DNA of 64,000 nt from Pseudomonas huaxiensis (lineage in GTDB: Bacteria; Pseudomonadota; Gammaproteobacteria; Pseudomonadales; Pseudomonadaceae): contig NZ_QKVL01000007.1 in the NCBI RefSeq assembly GCF_003231275.1, positions 62,001 through 126,000 on the forward strand, written 5' to 3'. Shown one piece after another: positions 45,240 through 55,918 of the stretch. The notes under the pieces are model-generated. The model saw only the letters and a program-made list of their open reading frames with translations, did no database searches and was not told the DNA's origin. Position 1 is the first letter of the stretch, and each line of letters starts with the position of its first letter. The translations under genes and the position numbers were made by a program.

Positions 45240-46486
45240 GTCCTTCCGGGGCTCGACGCCTGGAAGTGGATCGTGAACATGCAGCCAGGCCCGTCTACCG
45301 CATCAAGGGTGATTTCCCATCCCAGGTAGTTCACCACCCGCTTCACAATGGACAGGCCAATACCGGTTCCCGAGCTGCTGTCCTGCTCGCCGCGGTTGAA
45401 TCGGTCAAAAAGCCGCTCACGGACCTTCTGCGGTATCCCCAAGCCCGTATCCCGGATCGTGATGCTTTCGTCCAGAAGGCAGACGTCGATCTTTCCCTCA
45501 TTGGTGTACTGGCAGGCGTTCCTGATCAGATTGCCAACGGCGATGCTGACAAGCTCAGGTACTGCTTCGACGTGAACATCGCCGTTCGCCCTGAAGCTCA
45601 ACTCTACCTGCTTGCCCCGCAGCAGAGGACGGTACCGATCGACCTCGTGAGCAACCAGCGAGCGAAGATTGATGGGTACCCTGGCACTGGTCTCGGGAGA
45701 CTGGGCCAGCTTGAGCAGCGCCCCCACCTGCAGAGCCGTGGCAGAGGCATTACGGCGAATTCGCTCTGCCATCAATTGCAGCTCAGGATGCTCGCGAAGC
45801 CTGCTGTGAAGCACCTCGGCGCTGCCGATCATGATGGTCAACGGCGTGCGCAGCTCGTGGCTGACGTCCGCCGTAAAGTAGCGTTCACGTTGCAACGCCG
45901 ATAGGAGCCGCTCGTTTCGATCCTCGATGGCGCGGGCTAGGATGCCGATCTCATCGGTGGCCTCAAGGCCAGGAAGCTTGCCTGACGCCCAGCCATCCTG
46001 AACGGCCTTGGCCAGCTTGGTAAGCGGAAGAATTACGCGGCTGGCATTGGCGCGGCCGATGATCACCGCCAGGATGATCGCCGCCAGGAACGATACGCCG
46101 ACGGCGATCATGGAAATGAACTCGATCGAGAGATAGTCGCTGCGGTCATCGATGACCGCATACCGCTCGCCTCGGTCTTCGGCAATCAGGATGCGGGCTG
46201 ACCGGCCATTGATCTGCACAGAGTGCATGCCCGCCTTGAGCCCCCTGAATTCAGGAGGGATTTCGGCGCCTCGCAAAAACTCCAGTTCGGCTGGCTTGCT
46301 GGAGATTCGGTTGAAAGCCTCACCTGCCCACAGCTCGGCAGAACTCGACAGCCGCTGGTCGATGAATTCGTGCCGAATGGTGAGGTTCACTAGCACCGAC
46401 ACCGCGCCAAAAAACGCAATGATGATTGCCGCCAGCAGGACAGAGGCCGCCACCAATCTGCCACGAATCGATTCACGCTTTTTCAT
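45224..46486 (-). CDS. Sensor histidine kinase of the island
   Basis: 420 residues from the ATG of MKKRESIRGR, preceded by GGGGAA and overlapping the response-regulator gene by 14 bases. Two membrane helices (about 12-34 and 132-155) frame a ~95-residue periplasmic sensor; HAMP (about 155-205), HisKA with the phospho-acceptor in FTADVSHELRTPLTIM, and HATPase_c with NLIRNACQYTNEG, DTGLGIP and GTGIGLSIVKRVV follow. All catalytic boxes look intact. The signal is unknown; the small acidic sensor domain and the regulator type suggest envelope or cation stress. Confidence 0.88.
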   Translation of the reverse strand: MKKRESIRGRLVAASVLLAAIIIAFFGAVSVLVNLTIRHEFIDQRLSSSAELWAGEAFNRISSKPAELEFLRGAEIPPEFRGLKAGMHSVQINGRSARILIAEDRGERYAVIDDRSDYLSIEFISMIAVGVSFLAAIILAVIIGRANASRVILPLTKLAKAVQDGWASGKLPGLEATDEIGILARAIEDRNERLLSALQRERYFTADVSHELRTPLTIMIGSAEVLHSRLREHPELQLMAERIRRNASATALQVGALLKLAQSPETSARVPINLRSLVAHEVDRYRPLLRGKQVELSFRANGDVHVEAVPELVSIAVGNLIRNACQYTNEGKIDVCLLDESITIRDTGLGIPQKVRERLFDRFNRGEQDSSSGTGIGLSIVKRVVNYLGWEITLDAVDGPGCMFTIHFQASSPGRTLTLS

Positions 46487-47165
46487 TGTTCCCCGCCAAG
46501 CGGTAACCAACGCCCGGGACGGTGATCAAGATGGGGTCGCGCTCTGGAAAGGGTTTGTCGATGGCCTGGCGCAGAGAGTGGACGTGAGTCCTGAGTGCAT
46601 CACTCATGGGCGGGTCGTCTTGCCAGAGTTCGTATTCGAGGTCCTCTCGCAGTACCAGCTCGGGTGCGGCCCGCATGAGGGCGGCCAGAAGCTTGAAGCT
46701 CAAGGGAGGAAGCTCGACTGTCACTCCGCTGCGGCTCACATGCCGGGTGCCCAGGTCCACGATGAGGTCACCAAAACTCAGCGCCTTGCCGGCACTGCGC
46801 TTGGACGACCGCCTGTTCAGCGCAACGATACGGGCCTCCAGCTCAATCAGCGAGTACGGCTTGACCATGTAGTCGTCGGCGCCGGCGTAGAGGCCGTCCA
46901 CCTTGTCCTGGGTGGTATCACGAGCCGTCAGCATGAGAATCGGAACGTCGCTGTTGGCACCAGATCGAATACCACGGCAGACATCGAGCCCGTCGATACC
47001 CGGCAGCATGCCGTCCAGGACAATTACATCGAACGATTTCTCGTTGGCCAATGACAACCCGGCCGGCCCCGTTGTTGCGTTGTCCAGGAGATAGCCCAAC
47101 GGCTCGAAATACTCATAGAGGTTTTCGACAATGTCAGGGTTGTCTTCGATTATTAGAATTCTCAT
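46473..47165 (-). CDS. OmpR-family response regulator of the island
   Basis: 230 residues. Receiver domain (1-118) with the acidic pair ED at 7-8, phospho-acceptor Asp in VIVLDGMLPGIDG, Thr in MLTARD and Lys in DDYMVKPYS; C-terminal winged helix (130-225) with ALRTHVHSLRQAIDKPFP and GVGYRLAG. The box CTTAAC-N5-CTTAAC lies about 98 bases upstream, matching the direct-repeat, 11-base-period sites of PmrA/PhoP-like regulators, so autoregulation is likely. It heads the minus-strand run RR-kinase-methyltransferase-propeller. Confidence 0.9.
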   Translation of the reverse strand: MRILIIEDNPDIVENLYEYFEPLGYLLDNATTGPAGLSLANEKSFDVIVLDGMLPGIDGLDVCRGIRSGANSDVPILMLTARDTTQDKVDGLYAGADDYMVKPYSLIELEARIVALNRRSSKRSAGKALSFGDLIVDLGTRHVSRSGVTVELPPLSFKLLAALMRAAPELVLREDLEYELWQDDPPMSDALRTHVHSLRQAIDKPFPERDPILITVPGVGYRLAGNNEKA

Positions 47166-47263
47166 GGTCAGCCGAGGCGAGTTAAGCGAGTAAGGCAGCC
47201 GAGGGCCCGGTAATCAATGGAATCTTCGGCATCTTGCAGGCCAATGAACCTACCCCGTCGCCC

Positions 47264-47280
47264 GTTAAGATGCTGTTAAG
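47264..47280 (-). promoter_or_regulatory. Island response-regulator box 2
   Basis: Minus strand CTTAAC-AGCAT-CTTAAC, perfect direct repeat with an 11-base period, upstream of the response-regulator gene. Confidence 0.72.
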
Positions 47281-47298
47281 CAGCATAGCGCGACCGAC

Positions 47299-47979
47299 TT
47301 ACTTCTGCAGAACGTACACCCGTGCAGCACCGCAGAATGGCGGAGAGTCCAGCCCGACGATGGTCCGGAAGCCGGCAGCCCGAAACTCTGCCTCTACGAC
47401 GCTTGCCGGCAACATGTACCTGCCTTGGTGCTCAGGTATTGCTTGCCCTCGGTGATCCCAGAGCAAACGGTTCGTGCGTTGCCGACGAAGGGCCTTGAAA
47501 TGATTGCCTGTCCACACCGACAAGATAACGCTCTCCCTTGTGACCCGGGCGAACTCGCTAAGCAAAGCCGCTCGATCCGAGGCGTCCCCAAGATAGTGAA
47601 ACATCCGCATGCACAGAACCGCATCGACCGATTGCACGGGCAACGCAATGTCCGTCGGCGGGCAGCGCAGAAGTCTGACGCAATCCTTGTTTGCCACTGG
47701 CATTTGCCGCGAAGCAGGCAAGCGAAGGTCCTCATCAACTGCCGTAATCCGACGGTCAGCTCGCTCAGCCAATAGCACCGACCAGTACTGTCCCGCGCCA
47801 CAGGGGATGTCCAAAACCTCGCGAGGGCTACCAACCAGTTGTAGCGCCCTTCTGATGAGGAGGGTTTCCCGGAGCCAGGCCAAGCGTTTGGTGAAGTGAG
47901 CCTGGTGGCTGAGGTAATACCTTGTCGATGCTTCCGCTTCGTACTTTTCCGTGGCTTTCAACCTGATGATCGTCTTCAT
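47299..47979 (-). CDS. Class I SAM-dependent methyltransferase
   Basis: 226 residues. The SAM-binding motif is intact (EVLDIPCGAGQYWSVLLAE), followed by ITAVDEDLRL and the post-loop QSVDAVLCMRMFHYLGDASDRAALLSEFARVTRESVILSVWTGNHFKALRRQRTNRLLWDHRG. It has no membrane segment; small-molecule or lipid-headgroup methylation is possible. It is a single-gene unit between the response regulator and a divergent CadD-like gene; the box at 48032-48048 lies 52 bases upstream. Weakly similar in layout to the other methyltransferase-like gene of the island. Confidence 0.83.
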   Translation of the reverse strand: MKTIIRLKATEKYEAEASTRYYLSHQAHFTKRLAWLRETLLIRRALQLVGSPREVLDIPCGAGQYWSVLLAERADRRITAVDEDLRLPASRQMPVANKDCVRLLRCPPTDIALPVQSVDAVLCMRMFHYLGDASDRAALLSEFARVTRESVILSVWTGNHFKALRRQRTNRLLWDHRGQAIPEHQGRYMLPASVVEAEFRAAGFRTIVGLDSPPFCGAARVYVLQK

Positions 47980-48031
47980 GGAAAGGGCCTCGTCGCATCA
48001 AAGTCTGAACCTTGACCCTAGCGAGGCTGCC

Positions 48032-48048
48032 GTGAGGAAAGCGTAAGG
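48032..48048 (-). promoter_or_regulatory. Island response-regulator box 3
   Basis: Minus strand CCTTAC-GCTTT-CCTCAC, 11-base period, upstream of the class I methyltransferase gene. Confidence 0.65.
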
Positions 48049-48074
48049 ACGGGGCTCAGGAGAAGGAAAAACGT

Positions 48075-48091
48075 CTTCACGCTTTCCTAAC
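48075..48091 (+). promoter_or_regulatory. Island response-regulator box 4
   Basis: Plus strand CTTCAC-GCTTT-CCTAAC, 11-base period, 82 bases before the CadD-like gene; the mirror of box 3 in the same divergent gap. Confidence 0.65.
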
Positions 48092-48173
48092 CTCGGGCTC
48101 TTTACGCTCCGACGCCCTGAACGTGCATGCCGGTTGGCAAGCCCCGAAGCTCAACGAGGTCTAAGGCCGAATA

Positions 48174-48752
48174 ATGGAAACCTTGATATCCGCGATCGTT
48201 GTTTTTGCGGTCACGAACATCGACGACATGATCATCCTGTCCCTGTTCTTTGGGGATAAAACGCTCAGCCGAAAAGCCATCGTACTGGGGCAATACGCGG
48301 GCATTGGCCTGATCCTGGTCGCCAGCATCGCCTTGTCACTGGTCGCGGCGCAGTTCCCGGCCAAATGGGTCTCGTTGCTGGGCTTCATCCCGCTCGGTCT
48401 GGGTGTCTACAAGGGACTGATGCTCATCATCCGGCCGAACGAAGAGGGGGACCACACGGCTCCGACACTGATGGGGTCGAAAGCAGCCTTCACCTACATC
48501 ACGATGATGACGATCTCGAACGGTGGCGATAACACCGGAGTCTACGTGCCTCTGTTCGCCTCCGCCCCCAGCGTCATTCCTGTCTACGCCGTGGTATTCG
48601 CCGTCATGACAGCCGTATGGTGCTTCCTGGGGCACCTGCTGTTGAAGTGGCCACCACTCGCCGCAAAGGTCGAGCGTTACGGCCATTACGTTCTGCCTGT
48701 CGTGCTCATCGTCATCGGCTTGGAAATCCTCAGCGGATTCGTTAGCCACTGA
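48174..48752 (+). CDS. CadD-like cadmium-resistance-type transporter
   Basis: 192 residues, mostly hydrophobic, with five or six membrane helices. It opens METLISAIVVFAVTNIDDMIILSLFFGD, the CadD family start with the N-I-D-D motif, and has a mirrored second half with TMMTISNGGDNTGVYVPLFA. CadD proteins from Staphylococcus give low-level cadmium resistance; related proteins are in the LysE-like exporter superfamily. The substrate here is not known. It forms a pair with uppP on the plus strand, controlled probably from box 4. Confidence 0.83.
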   Translation: METLISAIVVFAVTNIDDMIILSLFFGDKTLSRKAIVLGQYAGIGLILVASIALSLVAAQFPAKWVSLLGFIPLGLGVYKGLMLIIRPNEEGDHTAPTLMGSKAAFTYITMMTISNGGDNTGVYVPLFASAPSVIPVYAVVFAVMTAVWCFLGHLLLKWPPLAAKVERYGHYVLPVVLIVIGLEILSGFVSH

Positions 48753-48780
48753 TCAACTGCCGAACGGGTGAGCATCAATA

Positions 48781-49611
48781 ATGGAATTTTTTCTTCTCCT
48801 TCAGACAATCATCCTGGGGATTGTCGAGGGATTGACGGAGTTTCTTCCGATTTCGAGCACCGGCCACCAGATCATCGTGGCGGACCTGATAGGGTTCGGC
48901 GGCGAACGAGCAATGGCCTTCAATATCATCATCCAACTGGGCGCGATCCTGGCCGTGGTGTGGGAGTTCCGCCGCAGGATCATCACGGTGGTGGTGGGAT
49001 TGCCCACCAGACCTTCAGCACGCCGTTTCACCCTCAACCTGTTGGTCGCGTTCCTGCCAGCGGTGGTATTCGGCGTGTTGTTCGCGGACGTGATCCACAA
49101 CTACCTCTTCAACGCGATCACTGTAGCTACGGCGCTGGTAGTGGGCGGGATAGTTATGCTTTGGGCCGAGCGTAGAGAGCACCATGTTGTTGTCGAGGAG
49201 GTGGACAGCATGCACTGGAGTGATGCTCTCAAAGTCGGAGCGGCGCAGTGCCTGGCCATGATCCCTGGTACTTCACGGTCGGGAGCAACGATCATCGGTG
49301 GCTTACTGTTCGGGCTCTCCCGCAAGGCCGCTACCGAGTTCTCGTTCTTCCTGGCTATGCCAACCATGGTAGGGGCCGCGGTTTACTCGGGCTACAAGTA
49401 CCGGGCGCTCTTTCAGCCATCAGATCTGCCGGTTTTCGCCGTAGGCTTCGTGGTGTCGTTTGTGTTTGCCATGATCGCCGTGCGCGGACTTCTGAAGTTC
49501 ATTGCCAACCACAGCTACACCGTATTCGCCTGGTACCGGATAGGGTTCGGAGCGCTGATCCTGGCAAGCTGGCAATTCGGATGGGTCGACTGGACGGTTG
49601 TCACAAAGTGA
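48781..49611 (+). CDS. uppP: Undecaprenyl-diphosphatase UppP (BacA family), island copy
   Basis: 276 residues with about eight membrane helices. Both active-site motifs are present: [18 protein letters not shown] at the N-terminus and [37 protein letters not shown]. It recycles undecaprenyl pyrophosphate to the lipid carrier used for peptidoglycan and O-antigen; extra copies can raise bacitracin tolerance. Pseudomonas normally has a chromosomal uppP elsewhere, so this is an accessory copy. It follows the CadD-like gene by 28 bases and is the last gene before the glmS-side end repeats. Confidence 0.92.
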   Translation: MEFFLLLQTIILGIVEGLTEFLPISSTGHQIIVADLIGFGGERAMAFNIIIQLGAILAVVWEFRRRIITVVVGLPTRPSARRFTLNLLVAFLPAVVFGVLFADVIHNYLFNAITVATALVVGGIVMLWAERREHHVVVEEVDSMHWSDALKVGAAQCLAMIPGTSRSGATIIGGLLFGLSRKAATEFSFFLAMPTMVGAAVYSGYKYRALFQPSDLPVFAVGFVVSFVFAMIAVRGLLKFIANHSYTVFAWYRIGFGALILASWQFGWVDWTVVTK

Positions 49612-49700
49612 TCTTTAGAGGGCCGTGGCAATTACTTCCGAAAGCCCAAGGAGGGAGGGAAAAACGGCTGGGCGATCCAATCAGATGGCCCAGCCAGAGG

Positions 49701-49717
49701 CAACAGTCTTTATTGTT
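49701..49717 (-). repeat. TnsB-type end repeat R2
   Basis: Minus strand AACAATAAAGACTGTTG, pointing into the island; 20 bases inside R1. Confidence 0.75.
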
Positions 49718-49720
49718 TGG

Positions 49721-49737
49721 TAACAGACTTTATTGCC
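49721..49737 (-). repeat. TnsB-type end repeat R1, 15 bases from the glmS stop
   Basis: Minus strand GGCAATAAAGTCTGTTA, pointing into the island. Its GGCAA overlaps the candidate target duplication, which leaves the exact terminus unclear. Confidence 0.75.
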
Positions 49738-49752
49738 TGAAACCACTTTCGC

Positions 49753-51588
49753 TTACTCAACCGTAACCGACTTGGCCAGATTGCGCGGCTGGTCGACGTC
49801 GGTGCCCTTGAGGACGGCGACGTAGTACGACAGCAACTGCAGCGGAATGGTGTAGAGGATCGGCGCCAGCGCATCGGCGATGTGCGGCATGGCGATGACG
49901 TGGGTGCCTTCGCCATTGCTCATGCCGGCCTGCTCGTCAGCGAACACGACCAACTGACCACCACGGGCGCGCACTTCCTGCAGGTTGGACTTGAGCTTCT
50001 CCAGCAGTTCGTTGTTCGGCGCCACGGTAACCACTGGCATGTCGTTATCCACAAGGGCCAACGGACCATGCTTGAGCTCACCCGCCGGATAGGCTTCGGC
50101 GTGGATATAGGAGATTTCCTTGAGCTTGAGCGCGCCTTCCATCGCTACCGGGAACTGCGCGCCACGACCGAGGAACAAGGTGTGGTGCTTGTCGGCGAAC
50201 AGCTCGGAGATCTTCTCCACGGTGGAGTCCATCGCCAGCGCCTCGCCCAGGCGAACCGGCAGGCGACGCAGTTGCTCGACCAGCTCAGCCTCTACGCCCG
50301 CTGCCAAGGTGCCACGCACCTGGCCCAGGGACAGGGTCAGCAACATCAGCGAAACCAGTTGAGTGGTGAAGGCCTTGGTGGAGGCCACGCCGATTTCCGG
50401 GCCGGCCAGGGTCAGCAGGGTCAGGTCCGACTCGCGCACCAGGGAGCTGATACCGACGTTGCAGATGGCCAGGCTGCCGAGGAAGCCCAGCTCCTTGGCG
50501 TTGCGCAGGGCAGCCAGGGTGTCGGCAGTTTCGCCCGACTGGGAAATCGATACGAACAGGGTGTCCGGCTGCACTACCACCTTGCGGTAGCGGAACTCGC
50601 TGGCCACTTCGACCTGACACGGGATGCCGGCCAGCTCTTCCAGCCAGTAACGGGCGACCATCCCGGCGTGGTAGCTGGTGCCGCAGGCGACGATTTGCAC
50701 GTTGCGTACTTTGGCGAACAGCTCGGCGGCTTTCGGACCAAACGCCTGAACCAGCACATGGTCGCTGCCCAGACGGCCTTCCAGGGTGCGTTGGACGACA
50801 GCAGGCTGCTCATGGATTTCCTTGAGCATGAAGTGGCGGTACTCACCCTTGTCCGCGGCTTCCGCACCTTCATGGTATTGCACGGTTTCACGTTGCACTG
50901 GCGCGCCGCTAGCGTCCCAGATGCTCACCTGTTCGCGACGGATCTCGGCGATATCGCCCTCTTCCAGGTACATGAAGCGGTCGGTGACCTGACGCAGCGC
51001 CAGTTGGTCAGACGCCAGGAAGTTTTCGCCAAGGCCAAGGCCGATCACCAGCGGGCTGCCACTGCGGGCCGCCAGCAGACGGTCTGGTTGTTTGGCGCTG
51101 ATCACCGCCAGGCCATAAGCACCGTGCAACTGCTTGACCGTGGCCTTGAGCGCATCGGTCAGGTCCGGGATGGTTTTCAGGGTGTGGTGCAGCAGGTGCA
51201 CGATCACTTCGGTGTCGGTTTCGGAGCTGAACACGTAACCCAGCGCCTTGAGCTGCTCGCGCAGGGCTTCGTGGTTCTCGATGATGCCGTTGTGCACCAC
51301 CGCCAGCTCATGCCCGGAGAAATGCGGGTGAGCGTTGTGTTCGGTCGGTGCACCATGGGTGGCCCAACGGGTGTGGGCAATGCCCAGTTGGCCAACCAGC
51401 GGCTCGGCGGCGACAGCAGCCTGCAGTTCGCTGACCTTGCCGATACGGCGGCGACGTTCGAGGGTTCCTTGCTGGGTGAAGACGGCAAGACCTGCGCTGT
51501 CATAGCCGCGGTACTCGAGACGTTTCAGGCCTTCAATCAGAATGGCGGTGATATTGCGTTCGGCGACGGCGCCAACAATTCCACACAT
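49753..51588 (-). CDS. glmS: Glutamine-fructose-6-phosphate aminotransferase (isomerising)
   Basis: 611 residues. Class II glutamine amidotransferase domain with nucleophile Cys2 ([11 protein letters not shown]) and two SIS domains (about 285-425 and 455-600); ends NLAKSVTVE, the conserved C-terminus used by Tn7 TnsD in its DNA form. It makes glucosamine 6-phosphate for peptidoglycan and LPS. Three bases separate it from the regulator gene upstream, so the two are an operon. Only 15 bases of probable native DNA remain between its stop and the island repeats, and no terminator stands directly behind it. Confidence 0.96.
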   Translation of the reverse strand: MCGIVGAVAERNITAILIEGLKRLEYRGYDSAGLAVFTQQGTLERRRRIGKVSELQAAVAAEPLVGQLGIAHTRWATHGAPTEHNAHPHFSGHELAVVHNGIIENHEALREQLKALGYVFSSETDTEVIVHLLHHTLKTIPDLTDALKATVKQLHGAYGLAVISAKQPDRLLAARSGSPLVIGLGLGENFLASDQLALRQVTDRFMYLEEGDIAEIRREQVSIWDASGAPVQRETVQYHEGAEAADKGEYRHFMLKEIHEQPAVVQRTLEGRLGSDHVLVQAFGPKAAELFAKVRNVQIVACGTSYHAGMVARYWLEELAGIPCQVEVASEFRYRKVVVQPDTLFVSISQSGETADTLAALRNAKELGFLGSLAICNVGISSLVRESDLTLLTLAGPEIGVASTKAFTTQLVSLMLLTLSLGQVRGTLAAGVEAELVEQLRRLPVRLGEALAMDSTVEKISELFADKHHTLFLGRGAQFPVAMEGALKLKEISYIHAEAYPAGELKHGPLALVDNDMPVVTVAPNNELLEKLKSNLQEVRARGGQLVVFADEQAGMSNGEGTHVIAMPHIADALAPILYTIPLQLLSYYVAVLKGTDVDQPRNLAKSVTVE

Positions 51589-51591
51589 AAA

Positions 51592-52368
51592 TTAATGCTC
51601 CTGGCTGATAGCGGCACAAATCACGTTTATGCCACGGGCTTCAATGTGTTCGCGTGCCTCATCGGGCAGGCGTTCATCAGTAATAAGGGTGTTCACGCTG
51701 CCCCACGGCAGCTCAAGGTTGGGAATCTTGCGTCCGACCTTGTCCGACTCGACCATCACGATCACTTCCCGGGCGACCTCGGCCATGACCCGGCTCAGCC
51801 CCAGCAACTCATTGAACGTGGTGGTGCCACGAACAAGATCGATGCCATCGGCGCCGATAAACAACTGGTCGAAGTCGTAGGAACGCAGCACCTGCTCGGC
51901 AACCTGACCCTGGAACGACTCGGAGTGCGGATCCCAGGTACCACCGGTCATCAACAGCACCGGTTCATGCTCAAGCTCGCTTAGTGCGCGGGCCACATTC
52001 AGGGAGTTGGTCATCACCACCAGACCTGGCTGGAGACCCAGCTCAGGAATCATCGCTGCGGTGGTGCTGCCACTGTCGATGATAATTCGCGCATGCTCAC
52101 GAATTCGCGCCACCGCAGCGCGGGCGATGGCCTGCTTATACAGGGAGACGGGCTGGGTCTGATCGGCAATCAGCTCTTGCGGCATGGTCACCGCGCCGCC
52201 ATAGCGACGCAGCAGCAGACCGTTGGTTTCGAGCGCCGCCAGATCCTTGCGAATGGTGACTTCGGAAGTTTCGAAACGCTTGGCCAGCTCATCCACACTT
52301 ACCTCGCCCTTTTCATTGAGCAAAGCGAGGATGTTGTGCCGGCGTTGGGGCGTATTTCGTTTCGACAT
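51592..52368 (-). CDS. glmR: DeoR-family regulator GlmR-like
   Basis: 258 residues from MSKRNTPQRRHNILALLNEKGEVSVDELAKRFETSEVTIRKDLAALETNGLLLRRYGGAV, a DeoR-type HTH, with a C-terminal sugar-phosphate sensor domain (DeoRC, about 80-240: IIDSGSTTAAMIPEL, LFIGADGIDLVRG). The frame is open for 14 codons upstream, but this ATG is the family start. In P. aeruginosa the gene at this place is named glmR and affects glucosamine and antibiotic phenotypes. It likely regulates glmS in the same operon. Confidence 0.9.
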   Translation of the reverse strand: MSKRNTPQRRHNILALLNEKGEVSVDELAKRFETSEVTIRKDLAALETNGLLLRRYGGAVTMPQELIADQTQPVSLYKQAIARAAVARIREHARIIIDSGSTTAAMIPELGLQPGLVVMTNSLNVARALSELEHEPVLLMTGGTWDPHSESFQGQVAEQVLRSYDFDQLFIGADGIDLVRGTTTFNELLGLSRVMAEVAREVIVMVESDKVGRKIPNLELPWGSVNTLITDERLPDEAREHIEARGINVICAAISQEH

Positions 52369-52506
52369 TGGCTGGTAAGTTTCGTTTCGAAAGATAACAG
52401 TGCCAATCAAAACCTAATGCGCTGTTTTGGTCAAGGCAGATGTTGAAAAAAGTGATGTGGATAACATTATTGCCGAGGTCGATTATCCACAGGGTGCGCC
52501 TGAAAT

Positions 52507-52546
52507 GAAAAAGGCCGACTTATGCACAATGCAGGTCGGCCTTTTG
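52507..52546 (-). terminator. Terminator of glmU
   Basis: Minus strand AAAGGCCGACCT and AGTCGGCCTTTTTC arms with a loop containing GCATTGTGCAT, 16 bases after the glmU stop. Confidence 0.85.
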
Positions 52547-52562
52547 TTCAGCTGTGAATAAC

Positions 52563-53930
52563 TCAGCTCTTCTTGATCTTCTCTGGCCGCTTCCAGCCAT
52601 CGATATTTTTCTGGCGAGCCCGGCCCACCGCCAGCTGCGAAGGCTCTACGTTCTGGGTGATGGTCGAGCCGGCAGCGGTAGTCGCGCCGTCCTTGATATC
52701 CACAGGGGCAACCAGCGAGTTGTTAGAACCGATGAACACATCTTCACCCAGCACGGTCTTGAACTTGTTGGCACCGTCATAGTTGCAGGTGATGGTGCCG
52801 GCGCCGATGTTGGTACGGGCACCGATTTCCGCGTCACCCAGGTAAGTCAGGTGACCGGCCTTGGCGCCTTCGCCCAGATGAGCGTTCTTCAGTTCGACAA
52901 AGTTACCCACATGGGCACGGGCTTCCAGCACGGTGCCGGGACGCAGACGTGCGAACGGGCCGGCATCGCTGCCCTCACCCAGTACGGCGCCTTCGATATG
53001 GCTGTTGGCCTTGATGACAACGCCCTTGCGCAGGGTGCTGTTCTTGATCACGCAATTCGGTCCGATCTGGACGTCATCCTCGATCACCACGTGGCCTTCC
53101 AGAACCACGTTGATATCAATGAGAACATCGCGGCCGACACTGACTTCACCGCGCACATCGAAACGCGCCGGGTCACGCAGAGTGACGCCAAGGGCCATCA
53201 GGCGGCGCGCTTCGCGGAACTGGTAATGACGCTCCAGCTCGGCGAGTTGTCGGCGATCATTGGCGCCCTGCACTTCCATCGGGTCCAGCGGCTGCTCGGT
53301 AGCGACTACCAGGCCATCAGCAACAGCCATGGCGATCACATCGGTCAGGTAGTACTCGCCCTGAGCGTTGTCATTGGACAGGCGGCCCAGCCACTCGGTC
53401 AGGCGAGCGCCCGGGACGGCGAGAATACCGGTGTTGCCTTCGCGAATGGCTTTCTGCGCATCGCTGGCATCCTTGTGCTCGACAATCGCCGCGACCTTGC
53501 CTTCGGCGTCGCGCACGATGCGGCCATAGCCGGTCGGGTCCTGCAGGGTGACGGTCAGCAAGCCGAGTTGCTGCTCGTTGACCTTCGCCAGCAGGCGATT
53601 GAGGGTTTCCACTTCGATCAATGGCACGTCACCGTAAAGAATCAACACGGTGTCGGCACTCAACGCCGGCAGTGCCTGAGCGACTGCATGGCCGGTACCC
53701 AGTTGTTTGTCCTGGAGAACGAAATTCAGATCCTCCGCAGCAAGGCGCTCACGGACCAGCTCTGCACCATGACCGATGACGACGTGAATGCCCTGCGGCT
53801 GCAACTGGCGCGCGCTGTGGATAACGTGGCCGAGCATGGAGTCGCCGGCGACCGGGTGCAGCACCTTCGGCAATGCGGAACGCATGCGAGTGCCTTGGCC
53901 TGCGGCGAGAATAACGATATCGAGAGACAT
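52563..53930 (-). CDS. glmU: Bifunctional UDP-GlcNAc pyrophosphorylase / GlcN-1-P acetyltransferase
   Basis: 455 residues. The N-terminal uridylyltransferase (1-227) has [22 protein letters not shown], the C-terminal left-handed beta-helix (about 250-440) shows the hexapeptide repeats ([43 protein letters not shown]). With glmS and glmM it makes UDP-GlcNAc. It lies between the atp operon terminator and glmR with its own terminator, so it is probably transcribed alone. Confidence 0.95.
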   Translation of the reverse strand: MSLDIVILAAGQGTRMRSALPKVLHPVAGDSMLGHVIHSARQLQPQGIHVVIGHGAELVRERLAAEDLNFVLQDKQLGTGHAVAQALPALSADTVLILYGDVPLIEVETLNRLLAKVNEQQLGLLTVTLQDPTGYGRIVRDAEGKVAAIVEHKDASDAQKAIREGNTGILAVPGARLTEWLGRLSNDNAQGEYYLTDVIAMAVADGLVVATEQPLDPMEVQGANDRRQLAELERHYQFREARRLMALGVTLRDPARFDVRGEVSVGRDVLIDINVVLEGHVVIEDDVQIGPNCVIKNSTLRKGVVIKANSHIEGAVLGEGSDAGPFARLRPGTVLEARAHVGNFVELKNAHLGEGAKAGHLTYLGDAEIGARTNIGAGTITCNYDGANKFKTVLGEDVFIGSNNSLVAPVDIKDGATTAAGSTITQNVEPSQLAVGRARQKNIDGWKRPEKIKKS

Positions 53931-53987
53931 TGACTGGCTACCAATCCTGGGTGATCAGCGATGTGACCGGGGGGAAAAATTCGGAAA

Positions 53988-54016
53988 AAGAAAAAGGGTA
54001 GCCGAGGCTACCCTTT
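53988..54016 (-). terminator. Terminator of the atp operon
   Basis: Minus strand AAAGGGTAGCC-TC-GGCTACCCTTT then TTCTTTTT, 38 bases after the atpC stop. Confidence 0.92.
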
Positions 54017-54053
54017 AACTCAATTGCGTCAGAAATGATCGGCAAGCGCCGTA

Positions 54054-54470
54054 TTACTTCTTGCGCATTTGCTGGACGGTACGCAGCTGGGCTGCGGCCT
54101 CGGCCAGACGTGCAGCAGCGGCGCCGTAATCGAAATCCGCGCCTTTGCTGTTCAGGGCATTTTCGGCAGCCTTGAGGGCTTCCTGCGCCTGAGCTTCATC
54201 CAGGTCTGCAGCGCGTTGCACGGTGTCGGCGAGAACCTTGACCATGTTCGGCTGGACCTCAAGGAAGCCACCAGAGATGTAGAACACTTCCTGGGAGCCG
54301 CCCTGCTTGGTCAGCGTGATCGGACCCGGCTTGAGATTGGTGATCAGCGGCGCGTGGCCTGGAGCGATACCAAGATCACCCAGGTTACCGTGCGCAACCA
54401 CCATCTCGACCAGACCGGAGAAGATTTCTCCTTCAGCGCTGACGATATCGCAATGGACTGTCATAGCCAT
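54054..54470 (-). CDS. atpC: ATP synthase epsilon subunit
   Basis: 138 residues, last gene of the operon. N-terminal beta-sandwich ([45 protein letters not shown]) and C-terminal helix pair rich in alanine (about 88-138). It is part of the F1 central stalk and inhibits ATP hydrolysis. It follows atpD by 44 bases. Confidence 0.95.
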   Translation of the reverse strand: MAMTVHCDIVSAEGEIFSGLVEMVVAHGNLGDLGIAPGHAPLITNLKPGPITLTKQGGSQEVFYISGGFLEVQPNMVKVLADTVQRAADLDEAQAQEALKAAENALNSKGADFDYGAAAARLAEAAAQLRTVQQMRKK

Positions 54471-54514
54471 TTGCTTGCCTCGACCTGATTAGCGCCCCTT
54501 TCGGGGCGCCGGGA

Positions 54515-55918
<1,404 letters not shown>

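Larger units (their letters stand above)
43216..49732. mobile_element. Tn7-like genomic island at the glmS attachment region, without transposase
   Basis: About 6.5 kb lying between the glmS stop codon and a glmS-type terminator. Each end carries two inward-facing copies of a 17-base repeat (43226-43242 and 43338-43354; 49701-49717 and 49721-49737) sharing AATAAAGWCTGT and almost identical to ACAATAAAGTCT of the Tn7 TnsB sites. The copies are 112 bases apart at the distal end and 20 bases apart at the glmS end, like Tn7 left and right. A direct repeat TTGCCTG(T/A)A occurs outside both ends (43211-43219, 49733-49741). Exact termini are uncertain: TGTAATC fits the left end, but no clean TGT end is seen next to glmS. 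No tnsABCDE genes are present, so it is non-autonomous or decayed. Confidence 0.75.

Noticed and set aside
49726..49730. Canonical Tn7 target duplication 23-27 bases after the glmS stop (GACTT)
   Set aside because: The spacing fits, with TGTTACC as the terminus, but GACTT is not found next to the left end, while TTGCC is present on both sides. The exact ends are left open.
43216..49732. Search for integrase, tns genes or tRNA attachment site in the island
   Set aside because: None of the seven genes is a recombinase or transposase and no tRNA gene lies at the borders, so an integrative element of the tyrosine-recombinase type is not supported.
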